This document shows positions 52,918 through 61,376 of a stretch of DNA of 64,000 nucleotides, one piece after another (the first letter of the stretch is position 1; each line of letters opens with the position of its first letter). The DNA comes from Micromonospora sonchi (lineage in GTDB: Bacteria > Actinomycetota > Actinomycetes > Mycobacteriales > Micromonosporaceae): the NCBI RefSeq assembly GCF_014646235.1, contig NZ_BMNB01000017.1:78748-142747 (forward strand), in the 5' to 3' direction. A model generated the notes under the pieces. The model ran no database searches, was not told where the DNA came from, and saw only the letters and a program-made list of their open reading frames with translations. The position numbers were made by a program, and so were the translations under genes.

Positions 52918-54228
52918 ACCCAGTTCCTTGATCCGGATGTTGCGGAACGACACGTCGTCGCCGGTGCCGTGGTTCTGGATGCCGATGTGGCCGGCGAGCG
53001 ACCGGTTCGGGTCGGTGTTGGTGAAGTCGTTGATCTTCACGCCGTTCAGGAAGACCTGCAGGCGCGACCCTTCCACCAACAGCTCGTAGGTGTTCCACTC
53101 CCCCGCCGGGTTCAGCGCGGCGTCCCGGGCGGCGATGTCGGCGGCCTTGAAGCCGTAGATCGCGCCGGTGGTCTTGTCCACCGTGTCGGTGGGGTCGATC
53201 TGGACCTCGTAGCCCTTGTTGAGCGCCGAGTTCGGGTCGCTCGACGGCGGGAAGCCGATGAAGACGCCGGAGTTGTCGTCCCCGGGGATCCGCCAGTCCA
53301 GCTTCAGCGAGTAGTTGGTGAACTGCTTGGCGCTGTACCAGAACAGCCCCATCCCGCCGACCGAGCTCAGGGTGGCGTCGGAGTTGGTGAAGCTGCCCGG
53401 CCCGGCCTGGGACCAGCCGGTGGTCGAGCCGTTGTAGAGGGTGGTGTAGCCGGTCTCCGGGCGGCAGTCGGCCTTGGTGCGGCCGGCCGCGTACCGGATG
53501 CCGCCGAGCAGGTGCGCCCGGAAGGCCGGGTCGGAGTACGACGCCTGGGTGTGGCCGGCGCCGGTGTAGAAGGACCGGCCACCGCTGTACGTCTTGCACC
53601 AGGCGATCGGGTGGTCGGCGCCCATCACGCCGCCGGAGTACGACGACTCGTCGAGGTTGGCCAGGATGCGGGCACCGGGACGGGCGTTGGTCTGGTAGTC
53701 GTACCACTCGTCGGTGCGGGTCCAGGTCTGCGGCAGGTGGGCGGTGGCCGCGTGGGCCCGGTTCTCCACCCGGACCCGGGCCTGCTGGATGGCCGGGTGC
53801 GAGCGGAAGTACGCCCCGACCAGGTTGCCGTAGAAGGACCAGCCGTACTCGGTGTCGGCGGCGGAGTGCACGCCGACGTAGCCGCCGCCGGCGCCGATGT
53901 ACGACTCGAAGGCGGTCTGCTGGCTGGCGTTGAGCACGTCGCCGGTGGTGTTGAGGAAGACCACCGCCTCGTACTGGGCGAGGTTGCCGGTGGTGAAGGC
54001 GTTGGCGTCCTCGGTGGCGGTGACGGTGAAGCTGTTCGCCGCACCCAGGTCACGGATGGTCTGGATGCCCACGGGGATGGCGTCGTGCCGGAAGCCGGCC
54101 GTCTTGGAGAAGACCAGGACGTCGTACGGGGTGTCGGCGGCGCTGGCGGGGGTGGCCGGGGCGGTGCAGGCCAGGACGGCGAGGACGGCGGTGGCCAGGC
54201 CGAGGGTGGGTCGGAGGAGTCTGCGCAT
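52510..54228 (-). CDS. Secreted ThuA - DUF1080 - ricin-lectin protein
   Basis: This is an exported 572-residue protein. A signal peptide covers about 1-31 (TAVLAVLACTAPATPASAA). A ThuA domain (about 33-250: FSKTAGFRHDAIPVGIQTIR; FLNTTGDVLN; YVGVHSAADTEYGWSF) precedes a DUF1080 domain (about 255-438: YTTLYNGSTTGWSQ), the family now known as 3-keto-disaccharide hydrolase. A ricin-type beta-trefoil lectin at the C-terminus has three QxW-type repeats (GGASQTW, GGAAQVW, TNANQRW). The probable role is to bind a polysaccharide and hydrolyse 3-keto-glycosides. Its lectin module is nearly identical to that of the next gene. Confidence 0.9.
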   Translation of the reverse strand: MRRLLRPTLGLATAVLAVLACTAPATPASAADTPYDVLVFSKTAGFRHDAIPVGIQTIRDLGAANSFTVTATEDANAFTTGNLAQYEAVVFLNTTGDVLNASQQTAFESYIGAGGGYVGVHSAADTEYGWSFYGNLVGAYFRSHPAIQQARVRVENRAHAATAHLPQTWTRTDEWYDYQTNARPGARILANLDESSYSGGVMGADHPIAWCKTYSGGRSFYTGAGHTQASYSDPAFRAHLLGGIRYAAGRTKADCRPETGYTTLYNGSTTGWSQAGPGSFTNSDATLSSVGGMGLFWYSAKQFTNYSLKLDWRIPGDDNSGVFIGFPPSSDPNSALNKGYEVQIDPTDTVDKTTGAIYGFKAADIAARDAALNPAGEWNTYELLVEGSRLQVFLNGVKINDFTNTDPNRSLAGHIGIQNHGTGDDVSFRNIRIKELGGTNPPPSGDRTGRITGLAGKCLDVRNGSSADGTQIQIWTCNGGASQTWTVTPNSTIRALGKCLDVNGAGSADGTKIQLWTCHGGAAQVWSAQSNGTLRNPNSGKCLDVSNNSSADGQAVHLWTCHTNANQRWVLP

Positions 54229-54249
54229 GTCGCTCTCCCAACGATCGTT

Positions 54250-54305
54250 GTGTTAGGAGGGGCCCCTTTTACAACACTAGGCGTTAAGAAGGGGCCCTTC
54301 CTTGC
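54250..54305. repeat. Twin GGGGCCCC repeat, copy E
   Basis: Two blocks, GTGTTAGGAGGGGCCCC and GCGTTAAGAAGGGGCCCTTCC, flank TTTTACAACACTAG. It lies between the start of the ThuA-DUF1080 gene and the stop of the next minus-strand gene. The first block is the most diverged of the ten. Confidence 0.8.
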
Positions 54306-54307
54306 AT

Positions 54308-54715
54308 CTAGGGAAGTACCCAGCGCTGGTTGGCGTTGGTGTGGCAGGTCCACAGGTGCACGGCCTGCCCGTCGGCGGAGCTGTTGTTCGACACATCCAG
54401 GCACTTGCCCGAATTCGGGTTACGCAACGTGCCGTTGGACTGCGCCGACCACACCTGCGCAGCGCCACCGTGACACGTCCACAACTGGATCTTCGTACCA
54501 TCCGCCGAAGCGGCGCCGTTGACATCCAGACACTTGCCCAACGCCCGGATCGTCGAGTTCGGCGTCACCGTCCACGTCTGCGACGCGCCACCGTTACACG
54601 TCCAGATCTGGATCTGCGTACCATCCGCCGACGAGCCGTTGCGCACGTCCAGGCACTTGCCGGCCAGGCCGGTGATCGGGCCGGTCCGGTCGCCGCTCGG
54701 CGGCGGGGTGGTGCC
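54308..54715. repeat. Ricin-lectin module, near-identical direct repeat (right copy)
   Basis: This is the partner of 52510-52917 on the same strand, at the C-terminal end of the neighbouring gene. The spacing between the two copies leaves room for exactly one gene. The copies are far more alike than other paralogous domains of the same two proteins, pointing to recent duplication or gene conversion. Confidence 0.9.
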
Positions 54716-57190
54716 GGTGGTGAAGGCGAACGAGTCCAGGTCGTAGAGGTGGCCCGTGCCCGAACCGGCGAAGGTCAGGTAGAGCGTGGTGGTGCCGGTG
54801 GGCGGGTTGGTGATGCTGCCGGTGACCGTGGCGAAGGTCTCCCAGCCGCCGGTGACCGGGACGGTCGCCGAGCCCAGCACGGTGCCGGTGGCCGAGCCGG
54901 CCCGCACCTGGATGGTGCCGCCGGAGCCCGCCGAGGAGACCCGGGCGCTGAACGAGGTGACGTTGCCGATCCGGTACGGCTCGAACGCGATCCAGTCACC
55001 GTTGTTGATGTTGCCGACGGTCCTGCCGCCCTCGGCGGCCGTCTTGTCGAACAGGTCGACGCCGGAGGCGGTCTTGAAGTGCTCCGCCTGCCGCTTGCGG
55101 GGCTGGAGGGTGTGCTGGGTGTGCGTGGTCAGGCCGCCGGCATCGGTGTACTCGGCGTCGAAGATGCCGAAGATGTTCGCGGCGTCGTCGTGCTCGCCGT
55201 CGACCGGCACGGCGATCGAGCCGGAGCAACCGTTCTGCGAGGTGATCTGGTGGCCGTGGTTGTCGTGGCCCAGCACGTAGGTCATCTTGACCTTGCTGCA
55301 GTCGATGGTGCCGTCCTCCGGGTCGGTCACCGTGATGCTGAACGGCACGGTGTCGCCGAAGCTGAACAGTTGCCCGTTGGCGGGGCTGGTGATGGTGACC
55401 GTCGGCGCGGTGTTGCCGACCCCGATCCGTACGCTCGCCGTGCCGGTGGCGCCCTGCGGGTCGCGTACGGTCAGCGTGGCGGTGTAGTTGCCGTTCGCGG
55501 TGTACGTCTTGGTCGGGTTCGCCGCCGTCGAGGTGGTGCCGTCGCCGAACGCCCAGGAGTAGGTCAACGCCCCACCCTCCGGGTCCGACGACCCGGCCGA
55601 GGAGAAGTTCACGGTCAACGGGGCGACGCCGGAGGTCTTGTTGGCCGAGGCCACCGCCGTCGGCGCCCGGTTGCCGCTGCCGACGTAGTCGTAGCGGTAC
55701 AGGGCCGAGTTCTGGTCGCCGTTGTAGTAGCCGGTGCCGTAGTCCAGCACGTAGAGCGCGCCGTCCGGGCCGAACGCCATGTCCATGACCTGCTTGCCGT
55801 TCCACGGGAAGGAGGCGTCGATGCCGGCTATCGAGCCGTTCGCGTTGACGTGGATCGGCTTGATCCAGCCCCGGCCGAACTCGCCGGCGAAGAACTGCCC
55901 GTCGAAGCTCTGCGGCCACTTGGTGGCCGAGTTGAGCGCGGCGTCGTAGCGGTAGACCGGGCCGGCCATCGGCGACTCGGAGCCGCCGCCGAACTCCGGC
56001 GGGCTGCCCGCGTCGCCGGCGTACCGGATCCAGGACGGCTTGGCCGGCGGCAGGGTGGTCAGGCCGGTGTTGCGGAACGAGTTGTTGGTCGCGCCGCCGG
56101 TGCAGTTGAACTTCGCGCCGGCGGTGTTGTTGGCGAAGTTCCACTTGGCGTACGTCTCGTTGGCGGTGTTGGTGCCGGTGCAGTACGGCCAGCCGTAGAA
56201 GCCGGGCTCGGTGATCCGGTTGAACTCCACCTGACCACTTGGGCCACGGTTGGTGGTGGAGCCCGCGTCCGGCCCGTAGTCGCCGACGTAGATGATGCCG
56301 GTGGCCTTGTCGACGCTCATTCGGAACGGGTTACGCAGGCCCATCGCGTAGATCTCCGGACGGGTCCGCGCGGTGCCGGGGGCGAAGAGGTTGCCGGCCG
56401 GGATGGAGTACGACCCGTTGGCGTTGACCTTGATCCGGAGGATCTTGCCGCGCAGGTCGTTGGTGTTGGCCGCGCTGCGCTGTGCGTCGTACGCCGGGTT
56501 GCGGTCGGTCCGCTCGTCGATCGGGGAGTACCCGCTGGAGGAGAAGGGGTTGGTGTCGTCGCCGGTGGACAGGTACAGGTTGCCGGCGGCGTCGAAGTCG
56601 ATGTCGCCACCGGCGTGGCAACAGTTGCCCCGGTCGGCGGCGACATCGAGGATGTCGACCTTGCTCGACTGGTTCAGGGTGAAGTCGGCGTTCAGGGTGA
56701 ACCGGGACAGCCGGTTGACGCCCTGCCAGGCGGACCAGTTGGAGCCGGTGGCCGGTGCGTCGCCGCCGGGGGTTGAGAGCGGCGGCGCGTAGTAGAGGAA
56801 GATGTGCCGGTTGGTGGCGAAGTTCGGGTCCACCCCGATGCCCTGCAACCCGTCCTCGTCGTGGGTGTAGACGGGGATGTTGCCGATCACGGAGGTGTTG
56901 CCGGCCGCGTCGGTACGGCGCAGCGTGCCGTTGCGGGCGGTGTGCAGGACCGAGCGGTCCGGAAGCACCGCGAGGGTCATCGGCTCCCCGACCTCGGCGA
57001 CCCCCTTGGCGAGGGTGACCTGCTGGAAGTCGCTGCCGACGATGGGATGGGCCTGCGCCGGGGTCGGGCCACCGAGCGGGGCCGGACCGGTGGCGAGGGC
57101 GACCGTGCCGGCTGTGGCGACCAGCAGTAACGCCGAGCTGGCGGAGAACCACCGCGTGCCGCGGTGGGAAGCTTTGTCCATTGTGGACAT
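54308..57190 (-). CDS. Secreted sugar dehydrogenase with PKD, jelly-roll and ricin-lectin domains
   Basis: This is an exported 960-residue protein. The signal peptide ends near residue 46 (GPTPAQAHP). A glucose/sorbosone dehydrogenase beta-propeller (about 52-500) resembles the one at 45371 (PVYTHDEDGLQGIGVDPNFA; LRGKILRIKVNANGSYSIPA). A PKD domain follows (about 508-590, SYSWAFGDGTTS), then a jelly-roll carbohydrate-binding-like domain (about 700-820) and a ricin-type lectin. There is no ThuA domain. The start at 57190 was chosen; its ribosome-binding site is weak. PQQ dependence is family knowledge, not visible here. Confidence 0.88.
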   Translation of the reverse strand: MSTMDKASHRGTRWFSASSALLLVATAGTVALATGPAPLGGPTPAQAHPIVGSDFQQVTLAKGVAEVGEPMTLAVLPDRSVLHTARNGTLRRTDAAGNTSVIGNIPVYTHDEDGLQGIGVDPNFATNRHIFLYYAPPLSTPGGDAPATGSNWSAWQGVNRLSRFTLNADFTLNQSSKVDILDVAADRGNCCHAGGDIDFDAAGNLYLSTGDDTNPFSSSGYSPIDERTDRNPAYDAQRSAANTNDLRGKILRIKVNANGSYSIPAGNLFAPGTARTRPEIYAMGLRNPFRMSVDKATGIIYVGDYGPDAGSTTNRGPSGQVEFNRITEPGFYGWPYCTGTNTANETYAKWNFANNTAGAKFNCTGGATNNSFRNTGLTTLPPAKPSWIRYAGDAGSPPEFGGGSESPMAGPVYRYDAALNSATKWPQSFDGQFFAGEFGRGWIKPIHVNANGSIAGIDASFPWNGKQVMDMAFGPDGALYVLDYGTGYYNGDQNSALYRYDYVGSGNRAPTAVASANKTSGVAPLTVNFSSAGSSDPEGGALTYSWAFGDGTTSTAANPTKTYTANGNYTATLTVRDPQGATGTASVRIGVGNTAPTVTITSPANGQLFSFGDTVPFSITVTDPEDGTIDCSKVKMTYVLGHDNHGHQITSQNGCSGSIAVPVDGEHDDAANIFGIFDAEYTDAGGLTTHTQHTLQPRKRQAEHFKTASGVDLFDKTAAEGGRTVGNINNGDWIAFEPYRIGNVTSFSARVSSAGSGGTIQVRAGSATGTVLGSATVPVTGGWETFATVTGSITNPPTGTTTLYLTFAGSGTGHLYDLDSFAFTTGTTPPPSGDRTGPITGLAGKCLDVRNGSSADGTQIQIWTCNGGASQTWTVTPNSTIRALGKCLDVNGAASADGTKIQLWTCHGGAAQVWSAQSNGTLRNPNSGKCLDVSNNSSADGQAVHLWTCHTNANQRWVLP

Positions 57191-57437
57191 TTGATTGTCG
57201 TCCCTTCCTGACGAGGACTGCCAGGGCGGGCGCGCCGTCGCGCCGGGTGCCAGGGGATGCCGTCGGACCGCCGGGCGCGATGCCCGGTCGGCCGTGACCG
57301 CCGACGGCCGGCGGGCCACGTGCTCGGCGGTCACCGATGAACCCGCTCAACCCGCATCGCGGCCCACGTCAGGGCGCGGGCTCGGTGCCGTTGAGAAGGT
57401 TCGGTCGATGGCTTCCCGCGCCGCCGGTTCACCTCGA

Positions 57438-57449
57438 CGAAACATTTCG
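57438..57449. promoter_or_regulatory. Possible sugar-regulator operator
   Basis: CGAAACATTTCG has 5-bp arms CGAAA and TTTCG with a two-base centre. It lies about 250 bases upstream of the sugar dehydrogenase gene. Sequences of the CGAAA-N-TTTCG kind are bound by LacI- and ROK-type sugar regulators, and TTTCCGAAA before the amylase is similar. Evidence is a short motif only. Confidence 0.35.
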
Positions 57450-57485
57450 GTGTTGCCGACGACAGTAAATGAGATATGTCGATGT

Positions 57486-57515
57486 GTCCATACCTTCCGG
57501 CGGCAAGGTATGGAC
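57486..57515. terminator. Stem-loop downstream of the ebo operon
   Basis: GTCCATACCTT (57486-57496) and AAGGTATGGAC (57505-57515) form a perfect 11-bp stem with an eight-base loop, and TTTTG follows on the plus strand. It lies about 50 bases after the stop of the last ebo-operon gene on the minus strand, where the T-run would precede the stem. It may act as a terminator for the operon or as a regulatory dyad. Confidence 0.5.
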
Positions 57516-57566
57516 TTTTGTCGATTTGATTGAAAGTTGGCGGCGCGATCCGTGGCCGGAACGGGC

Positions 57567-58634
57567 TCAGTTCCGCCGGTCGATCGCCTGGGTGGCGAGC
57601 GCGGTCAGCGCCGCCCGGCTCTCCTCGGCCAGCTCGGTCCGGTCCAACGCGGCCAGGGCGGCGTCGGCCCGGACCTGGATCATCTGCTCGATCTTCGCCC
57701 GCGCCCCGGTGTCCTCGATGATCTTCCGCAGCTCGGCGGCGCCGGCCGCGTCCAGGTCGGGATTGCCGAACAGCTCCCGCAGCCGGGCCCCCTGGCTCCG
57801 GTCGGCGGCGTCGCGGGCCAGCGCCATCATCACCGTGGGCTTGCCCTCGCGCAGGTCGTCCAGGACGGACTTGCCGGTGACCGCCGGGTCGCCGAAGACC
57901 CCGAGCACGTCGTCGCGGAGCTGGAAGGCGTCCCCGAGCGGGTCACCGAAGTCGGCCAACGCGGTGACCAGCTCGGATGGCGCCCCGGCCAGCGCGGCAC
58001 CGATCTGCAACGGCCGGGTGACGGTGTACCGGGCCCCCTTCATCCGGATCACGGTGAGCGCGCTGGCGACCGAGCCGTCACCCACCGCAGAGACCAGGTC
58101 CAGATACTCCCCCGCGATCACCTCGGTACGCATCAGCGCGAAGACGCCGTACCCGCGGTGCACCGCCTCGGTGCTCAGCCCGCACTCGTGAAACATCTGG
58201 TCCGCCCAGGCGGCGCAGAGGTCGCCGCAGAGCAGGGCGGTGTTGCGCCCGTACGCCTCGGGATCGCCCCGCCAGGACGAGCGGGCGTGCAGATCGGCGA
58301 AGATCCGGTGCACCGAGGGCTGGCCCCGGCGGCGATCACTGCCGTCGAGGATGTCGTCGTGGATCAGCGCGAAGGCGTGGAACAACTCCAACGCGGCGGC
58401 GGCGATCACGATCGGGGTGCCGTCCGGGCCGCCCACACCCCGCCAGCCCCAGTAGCAGAAGAGCGGACGCAGCCGCTTGCCGCCGGTCAGCACGAAGCGG
58501 TGCAGCGTGGTGAAGACGCCCCGGGGCGCGCCGTCCGGCCAGTCCGGGTCCTGGCGGTCGAGGAAGGCGGTCAACTCGGCGTCGAACCGGGCCCGCAGCT
58601 CGCCCGTGTCGGTGGGCGCCACCGTGACGGTCAC
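57567..58634 (-). CDS. Polyprenyl (short-chain isoprenyl) diphosphate synthase
   Basis: This 355-residue trans-prenyltransferase condenses isopentenyl diphosphate with an allylic primer. Aspartate-rich motif 1 is IHDDILDGS (D93, D94, D97) and motif 2 is FQLRDDVLGVFGD near residues 238-250, where the fifth position is Gly, a variant of DDxxD. The FVLTGGKRLRP stretch for diphosphate binding is intact. Product chain length cannot be read reliably. The GTG start overlaps the phosphatase stop in GTGA, so it is the last gene of the ebo-like operon and could supply the prenyl donor for the UbiA-type enzyme upstream. Confidence 0.93.
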   Translation of the reverse strand: MTVTVAPTDTGELRARFDAELTAFLDRQDPDWPDGAPRGVFTTLHRFVLTGGKRLRPLFCYWGWRGVGGPDGTPIVIAAAALELFHAFALIHDDILDGSDRRRGQPSVHRIFADLHARSSWRGDPEAYGRNTALLCGDLCAAWADQMFHECGLSTEAVHRGYGVFALMRTEVIAGEYLDLVSAVGDGSVASALTVIRMKGARYTVTRPLQIGAALAGAPSELVTALADFGDPLGDAFQLRDDVLGVFGDPAVTGKSVLDDLREGKPTVMMALARDAADRSQGARLRELFGNPDLDAAGAAELRKIIEDTGARAKIEQMIQVRADAALAALDRTELAEESRAALTALATQAIDRRN

Positions 58635-60019
58635 GACCCCTCCAATCCGGCCAGCTCCAGCAGCAGCCCCTTCACCTCCGTGGCGGCGATCCGGTCCCGG
58701 GCCGCCGACCCGTCGGAGCAGAGCAGCACCGGGCCGTCGGCGGGATCGGCCGGCAGCCGCCCGTGCGAGCCCCGCACCGCCCGCGCTCCGGCGTCCATCC
58801 CGACCACGCTCATCAGGTACCGCATGCCGAGCTTCTTGCGGGCCAGCGCGACGCCGGCACGCCGTTTCGCCGCGCCCGGCGCGGCCGGATCGAAGAACAG
58901 CTCCGCGGGGTCGTACCCGGGCTTGCGGTGGATCTCGACCAGCCGGGCGAAGTCCGGTGCGCGGGCGTCGTCCAGCCAGTAGTAGTAGGTGAACCAGGCG
59001 TCCGGCTCGGCCACCAGCACCAGCTCACCGGCGCGCGGGTGGTCCAGCCCGTGGGCCGCCTTGCCGGCGGCGTCGAGCACCTCGGCCACCCCGGGCAGCG
59101 CGGCACAGAGCTTCGCCACCGCCGGTACGTCCGCCGGATCACGCACGTAGACGTGCGCGATCTGGTGGTCGGCGACCGCGAACGCCCGCGAGGTCCACGG
59201 GTCGAGGTACTCCATGCCGGCCTGGGTGTGCACCCGCAGCAGCCCCTCGGCACGCAGCAGCCGGTTCACGTCGACCGGCCGGGAGACGTCGGTGATGCCG
59301 TACTCCGACAGCACCACCACCGTCGTGTCCCGCGCCTGCGCGGCGTCCAGCAGCGGGGCGAGCACGCCGTCCAGTTCGGTCGCCGCGGCGGCGGCCTGCG
59401 GCGAGGAGGGGCCGAAGCGTTGCAGGTCGTAGTCCAGGTGCGGGACGTAGACCAGGGTCAGGTCGGGCGACTGCTCGGCGAGGATCCGCTGCGCGGCCTG
59501 GCAGATCCACCGGGACGAGGCCAGCCCGGCCCCCGGCCCCCAGTAGCTGAACAGCGGGAAGGTGCCCAGCGCGTCGGTGAGCTGGTCGTGCAGTTGCGGC
59601 GGGTCGGTGTAGCAGTCCGGGTCCTTGCGCCCGTCAGCGTGGTACACCGGGCGCGGGGTGACGGTCCAGTCCACGTCCGCGCCCATCGCGTACCACCAGC
59701 AGACGTTGGCCACCGTGTAGTCCGGCCGGACCCGGCGGGCCGCCTGCCACAGCTTCTCCCCGCCGACCAGCGCGTTGTGCTGCCGCCAGAGCAGCACCTC
59801 GCCGAGGTCCCGGAAGTACCACCCGTTGCCGACGATCCCGTGGTCGGCAGGGAGTGCCCCGGTGAGGAAGGTCGACTGCACCGAACAGGTGACCGCCGGC
59901 AGCACCGTGCCCAGCTCGGCGCGGAACCCGGCGTCGGCCAGCGCCCGCAACCGGGGCATGTGCGCCAGCAGGCGCGGGGTCAGCCCCACCACGTCCAGCA
60001 CCAGAAGTTTCTGACTCAC
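58631..60019 (-). CDS. eboF: Alkaline phosphatase/nucleotide pyrophosphatase family protein, EboF-like
   Basis: This 462-residue enzyme belongs to the alkaline phosphatase superfamily (phosphodiesterase/nucleotide pyrophosphatase branch). The metal and nucleophile region is KLLVLDVVGL at the N-terminus, then AVTCSVQSTFLTGALPADHG, with the catalytic Thr/Ser. Further metal ligands occur in VYVPHLDYDLQRFG and VVVLSEYGITD. Its place directly after eboE matches the eboF position in ebo clusters. The GTG start has GGTAAG upstream; the 60-bp tandem repeats lie just before it. Confidence 0.85.
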   Translation of the reverse strand: MSQKLLVLDVVGLTPRLLAHMPRLRALADAGFRAELGTVLPAVTCSVQSTFLTGALPADHGIVGNGWYFRDLGEVLLWRQHNALVGGEKLWQAARRVRPDYTVANVCWWYAMGADVDWTVTPRPVYHADGRKDPDCYTDPPQLHDQLTDALGTFPLFSYWGPGAGLASSRWICQAAQRILAEQSPDLTLVYVPHLDYDLQRFGPSSPQAAAAATELDGVLAPLLDAAQARDTTVVVLSEYGITDVSRPVDVNRLLRAEGLLRVHTQAGMEYLDPWTSRAFAVADHQIAHVYVRDPADVPAVAKLCAALPGVAEVLDAAGKAAHGLDHPRAGELVLVAEPDAWFTYYYWLDDARAPDFARLVEIHRKPGYDPAELFFDPAAPGAAKRRAGVALARKKLGMRYLMSVVGMDAGARAVRGSHGRLPADPADGPVLLCSDGSAARDRIAATEVKGLLLELAGLEGS

Positions 60020-60038
60020 GCTCTTACCGCCTTTGCTC

Positions 60039-60150
60039 GCGACTGCGGGGCCCGCAAAACCGGCTCACTCCTCGCGCTCACGGGATCACCTTCTGTTCGC
60101 GACTGCGGGGCTCGCAAAACCGGCTCACTCCTCGCGCTCACGGGATCACC
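60039..60150. repeat. Tandem duplication with 60-bp period between eboE and eboF
   Basis: The segment 60039-60090 recurs at 60099-60150 with one difference (GCCCGC against GCTCGC). The unit contains GACTGCGGGGC, GCAAAACCGGCTCACTCC and CGCGCTCACGGGATCACC. It covers the last codons of eboE and the gap to eboF. Read on the minus strand it includes GTGAGCGCGAGGAGTGAGCC, which could act as a start-like element. Confidence 0.85.
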
Positions 60151-61376
60151 GCCGTTTCGATCGGGGTCAGCCCGAGGGCGACCAGCTCGTCTCGGGCGAA
60201 GGCCAGCTCGGCGGCGATCCCGGCGGCCAGCTCCGCGTCGGTGCTCGGGCGCCGCCCGGCCGGCAGCACCCCCCAGGTGTACGTCTCGACGTCGAGGTGG
60301 TCGCAGCCGGCGTCGGGGCCGGCGAGAAGCGCGGCCAGCGCGGCGCGCAGCACCGGCAGGGTCGAGCCCAGCGGCGGCTCGGGCGGGGCGTGCAGCGGCA
60401 CGTGGTAGTGCACCCGCCACGGGCCCGGCAGCTGCGCGTCGAGCGCGGCGTCCAGGTCGTCGGCCGCCCAGGCGGGGTCCGCCGGGTCCGCCTGCTCCGA
60501 GCCGCCGGGCCCACCGGCGGCCGTTCCGGTCCCGGCGGTCGCGGCGGCACAGCCGGCGGCGCGGGTCTGGTGCAGGAAGCGCGGCTCGACCCAGCGGCGC
60601 AGCGCGGCCGGGTCAGCGGCCGGATCGGCCGCTTCCAGCGCGGCGGAGACCTGCACCTTGACCACCGGCAGGCCGGCCGTCGCCAGCCGGTCCAGGGCGT
60701 CGGCCGGCTCCTCCCAGGCACAGGCGAGATGGGCGAGGTCCAGGCAGACGCCGAGCCGCGTCGTATCCACTCCGGACAGCAGGGCCACGGCCTGGGCGCT
60801 GCTCTCCACCACGCAGCCGGGCTCCGGCTCGAAACCGACCCGCACCGGCCGGCCGGTGTCCCGCTCGACGGCGGCCAGTCCGGCGGCCAGTTGGTCGAGG
60901 CGGCCCCGGGCGGCACCGGCCCGGGCGGCGTCCCAGGGCGTCCGCCAGGCCAGCGGCAGGGTGGAGACCGAGCCCCGGGCGGCGTCGTCGGGCAGCAGGT
61001 CGGCGAGCACCCGAGCCAGGTCCAGGGTGTACCGGAGCCGGTCGACGGTGGTCCAGTCCGGGTGGTACACCGCGCCCTTCACCACGGGCGCCTGGAAGGA
61101 CGCGTACGGGAAACCGTTGAGGGTGACCACCTCCAGGCCGCGGACCGACAGCTCGGTGCGCAACCGGCGACGGGCGTCCGGGTCGGCGGCCAGCTCGGCG
61201 GCGACCGGGGCGGCCAGCCACAGGCCGAGGCCGAGCAGGTCGGTGCCGAGGTTGGTGCGGACCGGCACCGCGTAGCGGTCGAGCTGATCGAGGAGACCGG
61301 CGAGGTCCTCGGCCGGATGCACGTTGGTGCAGTAGCCGAGGTGCACGGCGCGCCCGCCGGCGTGCCGCAGCCGCAT
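60138..61376 (-). CDS. eboE: Metabolite traffic protein EboE
   Basis: This 412-residue TIM-barrel-like (AP-endonuclease/xylose-isomerase fold) protein starts RLRHAGGRAVHLGYCTNVHP then AEDLAG, the typical EboE opening. Further family stretches are VVTLNGFPYASFQAPVVKGA, VYHPDWTTVDRLRYT, GFEPEPGCVVES and CLDLAHLACAWEEP. Ebo proteins are needed for moving a precursor metabolite across the cytoplasmic membrane in cyanobacterial scytonemin synthesis; the role in actinobacteria is unknown. The ATG touches the eboB stop. The final residues lie in a tandem repeat. Confidence 0.9.
   Translation of the reverse strand: MRLRHAGGRAVHLGYCTNVHPAEDLAGLLDQLDRYAVPVRTNLGTDLLGLGLWLAAPVAAELAADPDARRRLRTELSVRGLEVVTLNGFPYASFQAPVVKGAVYHPDWTTVDRLRYTLDLARVLADLLPDDAARGSVSTLPLAWRTPWDAARAGAARGRLDQLAAGLAAVERDTGRPVRVGFEPEPGCVVESSAQAVALLSGVDTTRLGVCLDLAHLACAWEEPADALDRLATAGLPVVKVQVSAALEAADPAADPAALRRWVEPRFLHQTRAAGCAAATAGTGTAAGGPGGSEQADPADPAWAADDLDAALDAQLPGPWRVHYHVPLHAPPEPPLGSTLPVLRAALAALLAGPDAGCDHLDVETYTWGVLPAGRRPSTDAELAAGIAAELAFARDELVALGLTPIETAVIP

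Larger units (their letters stand above)
57191..57566. other. Intergenic region between sugar dehydrogenase and ebo cluster
   Basis: This 376-base gap contains no credible gene. It holds the promoter region of the sugar dehydrogenase gene, a GAAA/TTTC-type dyad at 57438-57449, and an 11-bp stem loop at 57486-57515 that lies downstream of the ebo operon. The stretch 57450-57540 is AT-richer than the rest. Confidence 0.6.
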
